Counted from the stretch's first letter, positions 53,043 to 61,875 are shown. The stretch: 64,000 bases of DNA from DQWO01 sp964478545 (GCA_964478545.1 CAYZIS010000002.1:1-64000), one strand, 5' to 3'. The notes: generated by a model from the sequence alone, not told the origin. Made by a program: numbers and translations.

Positions 53043-54664
53043 GATCTTTTTACTTCCTTGCCTGCCAGATAGCTTTTTACTTCGTCCAGTCTTTGATTGA
53101 TTTTCCGCACTTTAGGAGCCAGACTCTCCCGGGTATGTAAATCAATAATGTCTTCCATCCTATCCAGTCGCTCCATGATCTCTTCCAGATCGTTCCATGA
53201 ATGTTCAATTTCAGTCTCGAATTCCAGTTTTTCCACCGCTTTTTCGGTTGAAAAGGCTATGCCAAGTTCAGGCGTGACATCAATGACATCCCCAATTTTC
53301 GGGACACTGGTATGCCAACCTTTCTGGATGAGCTTGTTGTTGAATGTCTCAGCGGCCTGGGGTTCTCCATGGATGATAACGGTATTTATGGGCGGCTGGT
53401 TAAAATGTTCGGTCCAATTCAGCAGACCTTTTTGGTCGGCATGGGCGGAAAAGCCGCCGATGGTGTGACAATGAGCTTTGACCGCCACGTATTCACCAAA
53501 AATCTTGACCCGGTCAGCGCCGTCAACAATCAAACGACCGGTGGTCCCCTGGGCCTGGTAGCCAACCAGGACCACATGAGCTTCCGGTCTCCAGAGATTA
53601 TAACGCAAATGATGTTTGATCCGGCCGGCGTTGCACATGCCACTGGCGGCGATGATGATGGCTCCTTTGGTGATCTTATTCAAACGCATGGATTCTTCCG
53701 TGGAACGGGTAAATTTCAGTCCCGGAAATTTCAGGGGATTGTCACCGCTTTTCAGTTTGTCCATGGCTTCAGCGTCAAAACATTCAGGGTGTTTTTGGAA
53801 AATATCCGTAGCGGATATGGCCAACGGGCTGTCTAGATAAACATCCATATGGGGGATCTGTTTTTTTTGGTATAACTCATTGATAATATAAAGAATCTCC
53901 TGAGTTCGTCCAACGGCAAAAGCAGGGATGATGAGATTACCGCCGTCCCGGTGAGCGGCGATAATTATCTCCTGGAATTCCTTATTGGTATCTTCCATTG
54001 AGCGATGAAAACGATCGCCATAGGTTGACTCGATAAAGAGTACGTCTGCTTTACTAATGGGGGTTGGATCAGCGATGATTGGCTGGTTGGAATTCCCCAG
54101 ATCACCGGAAAAAACCAGTTTGATTTCCTTCCCGTTTTCCTTAATCCATAATTCAATGATGGCGGAACCGAGGATGTGCCCTGCATCCCGATAGCGGGCC
54201 CGGACTTGGGGGGAAAGAATGATTTCCTGATCATATGCCAGTGGGCGGAAAAATTTCATCGCGGCGCTGACATCTTCCTGAGTATAGAGAGGTTCAATGA
54301 AACGTGACCGGCCGGCACGCTTTTTTTTGCGATTTTGCCAGCCGGCTTCCATTTCCTGAATATGGGCACTGTCTGCCAGCATTATTTCGCAGAGGTCTGC
54401 GGTTGCCGGAGTGCAGAGAATCGTGCCTTGGAAGCCGTTATGAACCAGCTTGGGAATCAAACCACTGTGATCTATATGGGCGTGAGTTAATAAAAGGTGG
54501 GTGATTGTTTCGGGATTATAAGGGAAATTCAGCCGGTTTCTTTCTTCCAGTTGTCTGGTTCCCTGGAACATCCCACAGTCAACTAATAATCTGACCCCAT
54601 CAGCTTCCACCAGATAATTGGAGCCGGTAACCGTACCGGCAGCACCGCAACAAGTAATTTTCAT
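53039..54664 (-). CDS. Metallo-beta-lactamase / beta-CASP RNA-processing exonuclease-like protein
   Basis: A 541-residue protein with the MBL zinc motif HAHIDH (61-66), later ligands in RYRDAGHILGSA and FSGDLG, then a beta-CASP domain with STYGDR, IIPAFAVGRTQE, motif B/C regions (AHCHTIGGFSAHADQKGL) and HGEP. This is the bacterial CPSF73/YsH1-like group (COG1236), predicted to process RNA. A 70-residue helical tail (EIEHSWNDLEEIMERLDRM) follows. It lies alone between element B and the PLD gene. Confidence 0.88.
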   Translation of the reverse strand: MKITCCGAAGTVTGSNYLVEADGVRLLVDCGMFQGTRQLEERNRLNFPYNPETITHLLLTHAHIDHSGLIPKLVHNGFQGTILCTPATADLCEIMLADSAHIQEMEAGWQNRKKKRAGRSRFIEPLYTQEDVSAAMKFFRPLAYDQEIILSPQVRARYRDAGHILGSAIIELWIKENGKEIKLVFSGDLGNSNQPIIADPTPISKADVLFIESTYGDRFHRSMEDTNKEFQEIIIAAHRDGGNLIIPAFAVGRTQEILYIINELYQKKQIPHMDVYLDSPLAISATDIFQKHPECFDAEAMDKLKSGDNPLKFPGLKFTRSTEESMRLNKITKGAIIIAASGMCNAGRIKHHLRYNLWRPEAHVVLVGYQAQGTTGRLIVDGADRVKIFGEYVAVKAHCHTIGGFSAHADQKGLLNWTEHFNQPPINTVIIHGEPQAAETFNNKLIQKGWHTSVPKIGDVIDVTPELGIAFSTEKAVEKLEFETEIEHSWNDLEEIMERLDRMEDIIDLHTRESLAPKVRKINQRLDEVKSYLAGKEVKRS

Positions 54665-54676
54665 CGTTTATCTCCT

Positions 54677-54943
54677 GGAATTTTTCAGCAGTGTCCGGTT
54701 AGAAAGTTGCATACTGTCAACCGGAGCTGATTTCAGCGCTTTTTGGCGCTCGATTGCCTGCTTTTCCAGCGGCTCATTGCGCTAAAGTTGCCAAACTCGC
54801 CCTGTAGGGCTCAAACATGGCAACTTTCACGCTCCAATCGCCGGGAAAAGCAACGGTATCTCACGATGTCGCGCTTGAAACAGCACCGGTTGCCGAGATT
54901 GAACACAACGCAAAAAGCATACCGGACAGTACTGGGAATTTGC
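54677..54943. mobile_element. MITE-like element B, copy 2
   Basis: Element 54686-54934 (249 bp) with ends cagcagtgtccggtta and taccggacagtactg. Flanks GGAATTTTT (54677-54685) and GGAATTTGC (54935-54943) share 7 bases, an eroded 9-bp duplication. It lies between the beta-CASP gene start and the cspA terminator. Confidence 0.8.
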
Positions 54944-54952
54944 ATCATTAAT

Positions 54953-54983
54953 AAAAAACCCCAGCATTATCTAGCCGGGGTTT
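54953..54983 (-). terminator. Rho-independent terminator of the cold-shock gene
   Basis: On the minus strand AAACCCCGGC pairs with GCTGGGGTTT (one G-T pair) and runs into six T, 27 bases after the cspA stop. Confidence 0.88.
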
Positions 54984-55009
54984 AAGTTTATTGTATCAGT
55001 CAGACATTT

Positions 55010-55210
55010 CTATGATTTTTTGACATGGATGGCATTCTTTCCTTTTTCTGTTTCTTCGATATCAAAAGATACCGGTTCATCCTCGTTCAGGGTGCGAAAC
55101 CCATCACCTTCTATGCCGGAGAAATGTACAAATACATCTTCGCCACCATCTGTTTCAATAAAACCGTACCCCTTTTTCTGATTAAACCACTTCACTTTTC
55201 CTTCGGCCAT
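55010..55210 (-). CDS. cspA: Cold-shock domain protein (CspA family)
   Basis: A 66-residue single-strand nucleic acid binding protein. RNP1 KGYGFIE and RNP2 VFVHFS are both present after the usual MAEGKVKWFNQ. AAGGAGG lies 8 bases before the ATG. A long structured leader with two hairpins lies upstream (55261-55346). Confidence 0.95.
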   Translation of the reverse strand: MAEGKVKWFNQKKGYGFIETDGGEDVFVHFSGIEGDGFRTLNEDEPVSFDIEETEKGKNAIHVKKS

Positions 55211-55260
55211 AATAGTGAACCTCCTTCAAAAAAATTGCGTATGCCGCATCGGATGTTGCT

Positions 55261-55346
55261 ATGGTGAAGAACAACTTCACCATGGTACAAAGCAAAACCA
55301 ACAGACGTACATATTACCCGGAGGGGAATAGACAAAATCTCCCCTC
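55261..55346 (-). promoter_or_regulatory. Structured 5' leader of cspA
   Basis: Two hairpins: ATGGTGAAG/CTTCACCAT (55261-55269 with 55275-55283, 9-bp perfect stem) and GAGGGGA/TCCCCTC (55321-55327 with 55340-55346). They would lie in a long untranslated leader of cspA, as in cold-shock mRNAs with temperature-responsive leaders. The promoter itself was not identified in the A+T-rich region at 55350-55390. Confidence 0.5.
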
Positions 55347-55494
55347 ATGAATTTCGTCTAATATATTATTAATCTAATTACAAGAGAAAAATTGCTTTGG
55401 TTGCATTGGGGGGGGCAAATGTGATAGGCCTCCTTGGGCAAGTGCAGTAAATGAATCGCTACAAAACTTATCTGGAAGAGGATAGATTTTCAGG

Positions 55495-56571
55495 ATGTCG
55501 GAAAAACGAAGTTATAAGCCTTATATCTTTGTGACCATTTTCCTGATTAGTTTACTGCTGCTTTTATGGACTATTTATCCTTTTATTTATACGATAATTA
55601 TGTCGCTCATGCTGGTCGGAGTGTTCCATCCGGCTTACCAGTGCTTGGTTAAGTTCAGCCGTGGCCGGGTTTATGGATCTTCACTGTTGCTTTGCGTGCT
55701 TATTTTTCTCGGTATTTTTGTGCCCCTGGTCTTTCTTATTTCCATCCTGTCAGTGGAAGTGGCAGATTTCTACCTGTATCTTCGTCAATCCCTCACTGTC
55801 GAAGCGGTCAATCGGCTGGTGGAACAGCATGCTGTCTGGGTTGATAAGGTTCAGCACCTGCTGCAACGCTTCGATATAAACTATGATTTCGCCAATTTTG
55901 AAGAATATGTGGTTGTCATGGGCAAAACCGTTGGTTTGATTATGTATGATCAAACTAAGATGCTGGCTGGAAAAGTGGCACATTTTTCCCTTCACTTTGT
56001 GATGATGATTGTTATTATCTATTACCTGTTGATAGACGGGACAAAATTAAAGGAATATATCCTTGCTTTGTTACCTATGCCCAGAGCTCAGGAAACCCTG
56101 CTGTTGACAAAGTTTAACGATATGTCCATTGCCATTATTATCGGTAATGGTATTGCCGCTATCCTGCAGGGAATCTTGGGTGGTATCGGTTTGACCATGT
56201 TCGAGTTTCGTTCACCGGTACTCTGGGGAACCGTGATGGCTATCTTTGCTTTCATCCCTTTCATTGGCATTTCAATTGTTTTTGTTCCCATCACTATCTA
56301 CCTGTTACTTTCCGGTCAGGTGGCCAGGGGAGTTATGTTTTTTATCTATTTTGCCCTGCTTTCCGGTATTGTAGAATATATGCTCAAACCTAAAATGGTT
56401 GGAGACCGGGTCAAAATGCATGTATTGCTGGTTTTTATTTCTATTTTCGGAGGCATTGCAACCTATGGCATTTTAGGGATTTTACTGGGGCCACTGGTAG
56501 CCATTGCTTTCCTGACCCTGGCGGAAATCTATCTTTCTACCATGGGAAGGGTTTTTAATCAGGGTGAATAA
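55495..56571 (+). CDS. AI-2E family transporter (PerM/YdiK-like)
   Basis: Polytopic membrane protein of 358 residues with about eight membrane segments. The family pattern is clear in the second half: ILQGILGGIGLTMFEFRSPVLWG, AFIPFIGISIVFVPI, VEYMLKPKMVGDRVKMH and GILLGPLVAI. Members export varied small molecules or ions; only some act on AI-2. It overlaps the rhomboid gene by 8 bases. Confidence 0.9.
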   Translation: MSEKRSYKPYIFVTIFLISLLLLLWTIYPFIYTIIMSLMLVGVFHPAYQCLVKFSRGRVYGSSLLLCVLIFLGIFVPLVFLISILSVEVADFYLYLRQSLTVEAVNRLVEQHAVWVDKVQHLLQRFDINYDFANFEEYVVVMGKTVGLIMYDQTKMLAGKVAHFSLHFVMMIVIIYYLLIDGTKLKEYILALLPMPRAQETLLLTKFNDMSIAIIIGNGIAAILQGILGGIGLTMFEFRSPVLWGTVMAIFAFIPFIGISIVFVPITIYLLLSGQVARGVMFFIYFALLSGIVEYMLKPKMVGDRVKMHVLLVFISIFGGIATYGILGILLGPLVAIAFLTLAEIYLSTMGRVFNQGE

Positions 56572-57406
56572 AAATAAACGCCAGTCCTTGCTTTGTCCCA
56601 ATTGCCACCGGTTGATCAGTGCGGATGAGCCCCATTGTCCCTATTGTGGACTTTCCAGGCCGGGTTCCCGCTTGAAACGGGATTACCTGGGGCGGCTGCT
56701 TTCACATCCTGAAGAGATTATTCGTCTCATTATTTATCTCAATGTGGCGATGTTTGTGTATACCTTGCTACTGAATCCTGGAGGAATGAAATTTAGCTCA
56801 AATCCACTGGCTTTTTTATCTCCCTCCAATCGCAGTCTGCTCCTGGTCGGGGCTACTGGCCGCATTCCCATTGACCAGTTTCACCGGTGGTGGACCCTGA
56901 TTGCCGCTTCTTTCCTGCATGGAGGCATCCTCCATATTTTTTTCAATATGATGGCGCTCAAACAGCTGGGCCCATTTGTGGTCAGGGAATATGGCCTTGA
57001 CCGGTTCCTGATTATTTATACTATCAGCGGCATTGTCGGCTTCCTGGTATCTTATCTGGTTGGGGTACCCTTGACGATCGGCGCTTCAGCCAGTATTTGT
57101 GGCTTGATTGGCGCTATTCTTTATTATGGGAAAACCAGGGGCGGTACCTATGGTGAGGCAATTTACCGGCAGGCAATGGGCTGGATTGTCGGGCTGGCGG
57201 TTTTTGGGTTGATGATTCCGGGGATCAATAATTGGGGCCATGGGGGTGGAATTGTTGCTGGTATTGTTGGAGGCATAGTGCTTGGCTACCGGGAAAAAAA
57301 GATGCCGACCATGACCCATCAACTGTTGGCAATGATTTCCGTTGTCATGACCATTCTGGTGCTTGGCTGGGCGGTGGTGCAGTCGTTGATGATCAGTTTT
57401 ATGTGA
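56564..57406 (+). CDS. Rhomboid family intramembrane serine protease with N-terminal zinc ribbon
   Basis: A 280-residue rhomboid. N-terminal zinc ribbon CPNC (11-14) and CPYC (25-28), then six membrane helices. Catalytic Ser175 in GASASICG and His226 in NNWGHGGG form the dyad; HGGILHIFFNMMAL is the L1/TM2 signature. GTG 56564 overlaps the end of the AI-2E gene. Its TGA stop is the first triplet of the 8-bp duplication of element D. Confidence 0.92.
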   Translation: MNKNKRQSLLCPNCHRLISADEPHCPYCGLSRPGSRLKRDYLGRLLSHPEEIIRLIIYLNVAMFVYTLLLNPGGMKFSSNPLAFLSPSNRSLLLVGATGRIPIDQFHRWWTLIAASFLHGGILHIFFNMMALKQLGPFVVREYGLDRFLIIYTISGIVGFLVSYLVGVPLTIGASASICGLIGAILYYGKTRGGTYGEAIYRQAMGWIVGLAVFGLMIPGINNWGHGGGIVAGIVGGIVLGYREKKMPTMTHQLLAMISVVMTILVLGWAVVQSLMISFM

Positions 57407-57838
57407 TAACTAAGTTAAGCGATCAGCTGTTAGCTATCAGCGTTTAGCTTTAAAAAATCAAGGCATTACGTTCATGAGCAATAAGACCTAAGGGATGACA
57501 GTTTGAAATAGTAAACATCCTGTAATCATAGAAATAATCAGTGGTGTCCGGTTAGGTTCTTGCAACTGTTAACTGATGCTGATCTCAGTGTTTTTTGGCG
57601 CTCGTTTGCCTGCATTTCCAACGGCTCATGACGCCAAAATTGCCAAACTCGCCCTTATAGGGCTCAAACAGGGCAATTTTTTACGCTCTATTCGCCGGGA
57701 AAAGCAACGGCAACTCACGATGTCGCGCTGAAACAACATCAGTTAACGACATTGCAGACGACGCAAAAAGCATACCGGACACTGCTAAGAAATAATAGCT
57801 ATCGGCTAATAGCTAACCGCTCAATTCAGGTGATAACT
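57404..57838. mobile_element. MITE-like element D carrying a nested element B
   Basis: D spans 57412-57830 and is bounded by TGATAACT at 57404-57411 and 57831-57838. Without the nested element and one copy of its duplication D is 161 bp, exactly the length of the D at 37515-37675, and the two align across the junction (tgtaatcat...taatagct). The left duplication starts with the rhomboid stop codon. Confidence 0.88.
57530..57796. mobile_element. MITE-like element B nested inside element D, 9-bp target duplication
   Basis: B is 57539-57787 (249 bp) with ends cagtggtgtccggtta and taccggacactgcta (inverted repeats), flanked by AGAAATAAT at 57530-57538 and 57788-57796. The uninterrupted D at 37.5 kb serves as empty site. 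Confidence 0.9.
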
Positions 57839-57872
57839 TCATCAGACATTATTGATAAACGGAGAAAATAAA

Positions 57873-58175
57873 TTGCAAGGATTCCAACGGAAATATTTGC
57901 GCGGTTTGGCTCACAGTTTAAAACCGATGGTTCATCTGGGACAAAAAGGGTTGACTTCAGGGCTTGTATCTTCGGTGAATGAAGCGCTTGAACTGCACGA
58001 ATTGATCAAACTGAAGTTTCTTGATTTTAAGGAAAAATCACAGAAAACAGAGCTTGCGGGCCTTATTGAACAGCGGACCGGGTCTGAGTTGGTGGGGATC
58101 ATCGGCAATGTTGCCATTTTTTATCGCCAGCAGGAAGATAATGAGAAGCGGACTATTAGTCTGCCTGAACGATGA
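57873..58175 (+). CDS. yhbY: YhbY-type CRM-domain RNA-binding protein
   Basis: CRS1/YhbY domain protein of 100 residues, associated with pre-50S ribosomes. MQGFQRKYLRGLAHSLKPMV, VHLGQKGLT and the GxxG loop IIGNVAIFYR. Start TTG 57873 is chosen since GGAG lies 8 bases upstream; TTG 57852 is in frame too. It starts 35 bases beyond element D's duplication. Confidence 0.9.
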   Translation: MQGFQRKYLRGLAHSLKPMVHLGQKGLTSGLVSSVNEALELHELIKLKFLDFKEKSQKTELAGLIEQRTGSELVGIIGNVAIFYRQQEDNEKRTISLPER

Positions 58176-58182
58176 TTATCTT

Positions 58183-58326
58183 AAGGCTGCCTTGAAAAAT
58201 GGCCTTTTTGCTCGATTACTGCGTTAGACTCAAATTACAATCCTCAAAATATGAAATATATTCCTGCGGCTATAATTTTCGCCTGCCTTGTACTCAAACA
58301 AAAATTCTAATTTTTCAAGACAGCCT
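58183..58326. repeat. Repeat F with terminal inverted repeats
   Basis: Left end aaggctgccttgaaaaat and right end atttttcaagacagcct are inverted repeats (two mismatches). The inside is non-coding. No target duplication was found. It fills the spacer between convergent yhbY and the MCE operon. Single copy in this window. Confidence 0.55.
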
Positions 58327-58369
58327 CAATGGAATTACCTGTTTGTGGTTGAGTAATCCCTCTCTGGAC

Positions 58370-58984
58370 CTACCTTGGTTTTGTTACTTCATCCAGCCAA
58401 TCAATCACGTCATCTAAAATCAGGCTGACAGCCTGGGAGAATCCTTGGACGGCTCCTTTTGCGTCATAGGTAGCTACGGTAATCTGCTGGGAAAAATAGC
58501 GCTGATCAATGGTGCTTTTCTTCCGGTTGTCAAACAATTGGGCACTGATCTTGATCCTGGCAAATCCCGGCTGGCTGCTGGCATCGTGATAAAATTCGAT
58601 TAATTCAATTGCCAGCTGCAGGTCAGTGTGGACGACTGCCGGCCGGTGACAGACGGTGGTGAAAAGTCCAGTGCTTTCCAAACGGTTGAGCAGCAAACGG
58701 GTGATAAATCTGGGCGGTGTTTCACTCCAGGATGAGTACTGGTAAAAACTTCGGGTGTCCGGAGTCCGACTGAAGACAATTTTGCGGCTGCTGGCCAGGG
58801 CCGGGGCAGTTGTTTCTCCCAGTAGCAGGGATAGTGCTCTTTTCCGGTACGTGGTTTTCCCACTGCCTGGATCCTGAAGAACATAATATGTTTTAGAACT
58901 GGTCTTTTTCCCCAGCTTGAGGCTGCAGCCGAAACCGCTAAACATGATGATGAGCATAAAGATAACTGCCAGGCGGAATTTCAT
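58370..58984 (-). CDS. ABC-type transport auxiliary lipoprotein (PqiC/DUF330-like)
   Basis: Lipoprotein of 204 residues: signal MKFRLAVIFMLIIMFSGFGC with lipobox. The body matches the ABC_trans_aux pattern (TYYVLQDPG, RSFYQYSSWSETPPRFI, QLAIELIEFYHD). Such proteins anchor MCE transporters at the outer membrane. It overlaps the MCE gene by 4 bases and is the last gene of the operon. Confidence 0.85.
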   Translation of the reverse strand: MKFRLAVIFMLIIMFSGFGCSLKLGKKTSSKTYYVLQDPGSGKTTYRKRALSLLLGETTAPALASSRKIVFSRTPDTRSFYQYSSWSETPPRFITRLLLNRLESTGLFTTVCHRPAVVHTDLQLAIELIEFYHDASSQPGFARIKISAQLFDNRKKSTIDQRYFSQQITVATYDAKGAVQGFSQAVSLILDDVIDWLDEVTKPR

Positions 58985-59934
58985 TCTTTTTCTCCTTCCC
59001 CAGGTCCCAGGGAAGAGCGATCCGGCCCCAGGATGATTTCCCGGGGTTTTTTATATTCTTCCAGGGTGTCAGATACCTGCTGAGCGGTTTTTACCAGTTC
59101 TTCGGTCAGGTATTCTACTTCCAGGGCAATGGTGCCGGCCGAGTCGGAAACAGCCTCATTCAGGTTGCTGGCAGTGTTCTGTAATTGCATAATCAGTGGA
59201 GTGACGGATTTAATTTTTTCCTGTAGCATGACGATTGTCTCTGTTACTGATTTTTCCACTGCAGCCGCCCGTTGATCCAGGTTGTGAACTACCGTACGGG
59301 ACTCACCGGCAAGTTCTGCCACTTGTTCCAGTAGATTTGACAGCTTTGCCTGGCTTTTAGAGAGTTTTTTGGTGGCTGCTGAAATATCCAGGAGCATCTC
59401 CTGGAGCAGTTGCCGGTTTTCCGGCGAAAACATTTCATTGGCATTATGTACCATGTTATCTACATTGGCCAGCAGGTTTGGCAGGGTGGCGGTAATCATG
59501 GCTTCCAGGCCGGCCTGTCCTTCCGGAATGATCGGGAAATCTTCTCCCGGCGGTATTTCATTCAATAAGGCAGCTTCCTGATGACTGTTGATCAGGTCGA
59601 TATGGGCCAGGCCGGTGAGTAGATTTCGATCGATAACTGCTTCAGTATCCATTTTTACCGGGGTGCCGGTATTAAGCTCGATGATGACTTTTACCTGCTC
59701 GATATTATTGGGAGAAATTTTTAGTTTGGTGACATTGCCAACCCCGATGCCTTTCATGGTTACTGCGCTGTCTTTCTGCAGCCCCGCCAGGGAATATTTT
59801 TCAAAATAGATGGTATATTTTTTGGTATCCTTGTGGCCTCCCACCTCTGAAAGCCAGATCATGGCTACCACCAGCAGGATGCTGAGGATGGAAACCGTGC
59901 TGCCTACCAGCATGTACTTAGCTTTTGTTTCCAT
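58981..59934 (-). CDS. mlaD: MCE domain lipid-binding protein (MlaD-like)
   Basis: Inner-membrane anchored periplasmic protein of 317 residues. N-terminal membrane helix (about 9-27), one MCE domain (YFEKYSLAGLQKDSAVTMKGIGVGNVTKL), then a long helical region (about 155-290) that could form a needle or tunnel, as in longer MCE proteins. It sits between the ATPase and the lipoprotein genes. Confidence 0.9.
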   Translation of the reverse strand: METKAKYMLVGSTVSILSILLVVAMIWLSEVGGHKDTKKYTIYFEKYSLAGLQKDSAVTMKGIGVGNVTKLKISPNNIEQVKVIIELNTGTPVKMDTEAVIDRNLLTGLAHIDLINSHQEAALLNEIPPGEDFPIIPEGQAGLEAMITATLPNLLANVDNMVHNANEMFSPENRQLLQEMLLDISAATKKLSKSQAKLSNLLEQVAELAGESRTVVHNLDQRAAAVEKSVTETIVMLQEKIKSVTPLIMQLQNTASNLNEAVSDSAGTIALEVEYLTEELVKTAQQVSDTLEEYKKPREIILGPDRSSLGPGEGEKE

Positions 59935-59953
59935 ATTGTAAGCTCCGTAGAGA

Positions 59954-60724
59954 TTAGGAAAAATTCCTGGTTGAAAAATAGGCCTTTATCCAGGGGTCAT
60001 CACTTTTTTTTACTTCAGCCAGGCTCCCATCCGCCAGTATTACTCCTTTACCAATAACCAAAATACGGTCGGTAATGCCGGCAATAGTATCAAGGTCATG
60101 GGTAACCATGAAGATGGTTAAGCCGAGAGCATCACATAACGTGCGAATTAGTTGATCAAATCCCCGGGCATTGATGGGGTCAAGCCCGGATGTCGGTTCA
60201 TCCAGAAACAAAAGTTCCGGTTCCAGTGCCAGAGCCCGGGCCAGGGCAACTCTTTTTCGCATGCCTCCGGAGAGCTCACTCGGCATTTTATGACGAATTT
60301 CTGGTGACAGCCCGGTCAGGGAAAGGCGCAAATTTACCAGCGGTATTATCAGGTCATCCGGAACATTACTTTGTTCCTTCAGGGGTATGGCAATATTTTC
60401 TCCGACGGTCAGGGCGGAAAAAAGCGCGCCGTTCTGGAATAAAACCCCATAACGGTTGCGGATGGCAGCCAACTTTTCTTCGGAACAATGTCGGATGTCT
60501 GTACCAAAGAGGGAAATGGATCCGGCGGTGGGTTCCAGCAGGCCGATGATTTCTTTAAGCAGGACCGATTTCCCGGAACCGCTTTCACCGATTAGTGACA
60601 CAATTGATCCGGGATTGACGGTAAAATTGATATTACGGTGGACGATTTGGCTGCCAAAGCTGGTTTGCAGACCGCCGACATCGATAATTGGCGTTTCATT
60701 TATGGATGTGGCGGTGGCCATCAT
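59954..60724 (-). CDS. mlaF: MCE/Mla lipid transport ABC ATPase (MlaF-like)
   Basis: A 256-residue ATPase. Walker A GESGSGKS, signature ELSGGMRKRVALARAL, Walker B LLFLDEPTSGLDPI, switch His in VTHDLDTI. The GESGSGKSVL and GMRKR forms are typical of MlaF/Mkl ATPases. It starts 8 bases after the permease. Confidence 0.93.
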   Translation of the reverse strand: MMATATSINETPIIDVGGLQTSFGSQIVHRNINFTVNPGSIVSLIGESGSGKSVLLKEIIGLLEPTAGSISLFGTDIRHCSEEKLAAIRNRYGVLFQNGALFSALTVGENIAIPLKEQSNVPDDLIIPLVNLRLSLTGLSPEIRHKMPSELSGGMRKRVALARALALEPELLFLDEPTSGLDPINARGFDQLIRTLCDALGLTIFMVTHDLDTIAGITDRILVIGKGVILADGSLAEVKKSDDPWIKAYFSTRNFS

Positions 60725-60732
60725 GGTTTTCC

Positions 60733-61875
60733 TCAGATACCCAGCTGGACGCAGATAATAGCAAAAATGGCATCCAGTAAAATTACCGAAACAATACTTT
60801 GCACTACGGTTGAAGTGGTATGCATGCCGACACTGCTGGCGTTGTTTTCCACGTTGAGGCCCATCCGGCAGCCGATAACGGCAATGAAGGCGGCAAATAC
60901 CGGGGCCTTGGCGATCCCGACCAGAAAAGTTTTCAGGGTAACTACCTCCTGTAGCCGGGTAATAAAGGTTGTTGTCGTAATTTCCAGGTAGGTTTTGGCA
61001 ATTACCATACCGCCGAAAATTCCCACCAGATCGCCGATAAAAACCAGCAGGGGAAGGGCGATGACCAGTGCCAGCAGACGTGGCAGTACCAGTACCTGTA
61101 TCGGCGATAGCCCCAAAATAACCATGGCATCCAGCTCTTCATTGAGCTTCATTGTGCCAATCTGGGCCGTATAGGCTGAACCGGTGCGGCCGGCGACGAC
61201 GATGGCAACAATCATCGGGGAGAGTTCGCGGCACATGGCAATGCCGATGCCGTCAACCACGAAAATATTGGCCCCGAATTGTTTTATCTGGGTGGCGGAA
61301 AGGTAGGCAACTACTACCCCGATCAGTAAAGTGACCAGCATGATGATGGGAATAGCCTCAAGACAGGCCCGTTGTATCTGGACCACCAGTTCCTTCCAGC
61401 GTATTTTTCGGGGATGTCGCATTATCCGCCATGATTCCACATTGCTCTGACCGATAAAACTGATTAACTTGGCCAGCTGTTGCAGAAACATTATGGTTGA
61501 GTGTCCCACTTCCTGCAGCGGGTTTAATGCCGCCATTGGTGGAGTGATGGCGATATCGCCAAAATGTTCCTTAACCAGCATGATAATGCGATAATGGTTT
61601 TCCTGGAAATTGACCAGGGAAATGTCTGTTGCTTCCGATGTTATAGTGCCGGCCAGCTGCAGCATGAGCAGGGCGCCGGAAGTATCGATTTGCTCCAGTT
61701 GCTGTCCATCAATAACCAGGGGAATACCAGAGGGGGGTGTCCAGGGATGCTGTTTAAATATCGCCTGAATACCCCGGAGGTTATCCAGCCGCCAAGCACC
61801 GGAAAGCATAATCCTGCTGCTGCCGGAAACAGATCTCAGCTGCCACCAGGGTGATGAAGTATGAGGTTGTGACAT
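60733..61875 (-). CDS. mlaE: MlaE-type permease with N-terminal STAS domain
   Basis: A 380-residue fusion. Residues about 1-120 form a STAS-like domain (LVIDGQQLEQIDTSGALLMLQLAG); residues about 150-380 form the MlaE permease (ELSPMIVAIVVAGRTGSAYTAQIGTM, EELDAMVILGLSP, LPRLLALVIALPLL). In E. coli the STAS role is filled by separate MlaB. First gene of the four-gene operon that moves phospholipid between membranes. Confidence 0.92.
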   Translation of the reverse strand: MSQPHTSSPWWQLRSVSGSSRIMLSGAWRLDNLRGIQAIFKQHPWTPPSGIPLVIDGQQLEQIDTSGALLMLQLAGTITSEATDISLVNFQENHYRIIMLVKEHFGDIAITPPMAALNPLQEVGHSTIMFLQQLAKLISFIGQSNVESWRIMRHPRKIRWKELVVQIQRACLEAIPIIMLVTLLIGVVVAYLSATQIKQFGANIFVVDGIGIAMCRELSPMIVAIVVAGRTGSAYTAQIGTMKLNEELDAMVILGLSPIQVLVLPRLLALVIALPLLVFIGDLVGIFGGMVIAKTYLEITTTTFITRLQEVVTLKTFLVGIAKAPVFAAFIAVIGCRMGLNVENNASSVGMHTTSTVVQSIVSVILLDAIFAIICVQLGI

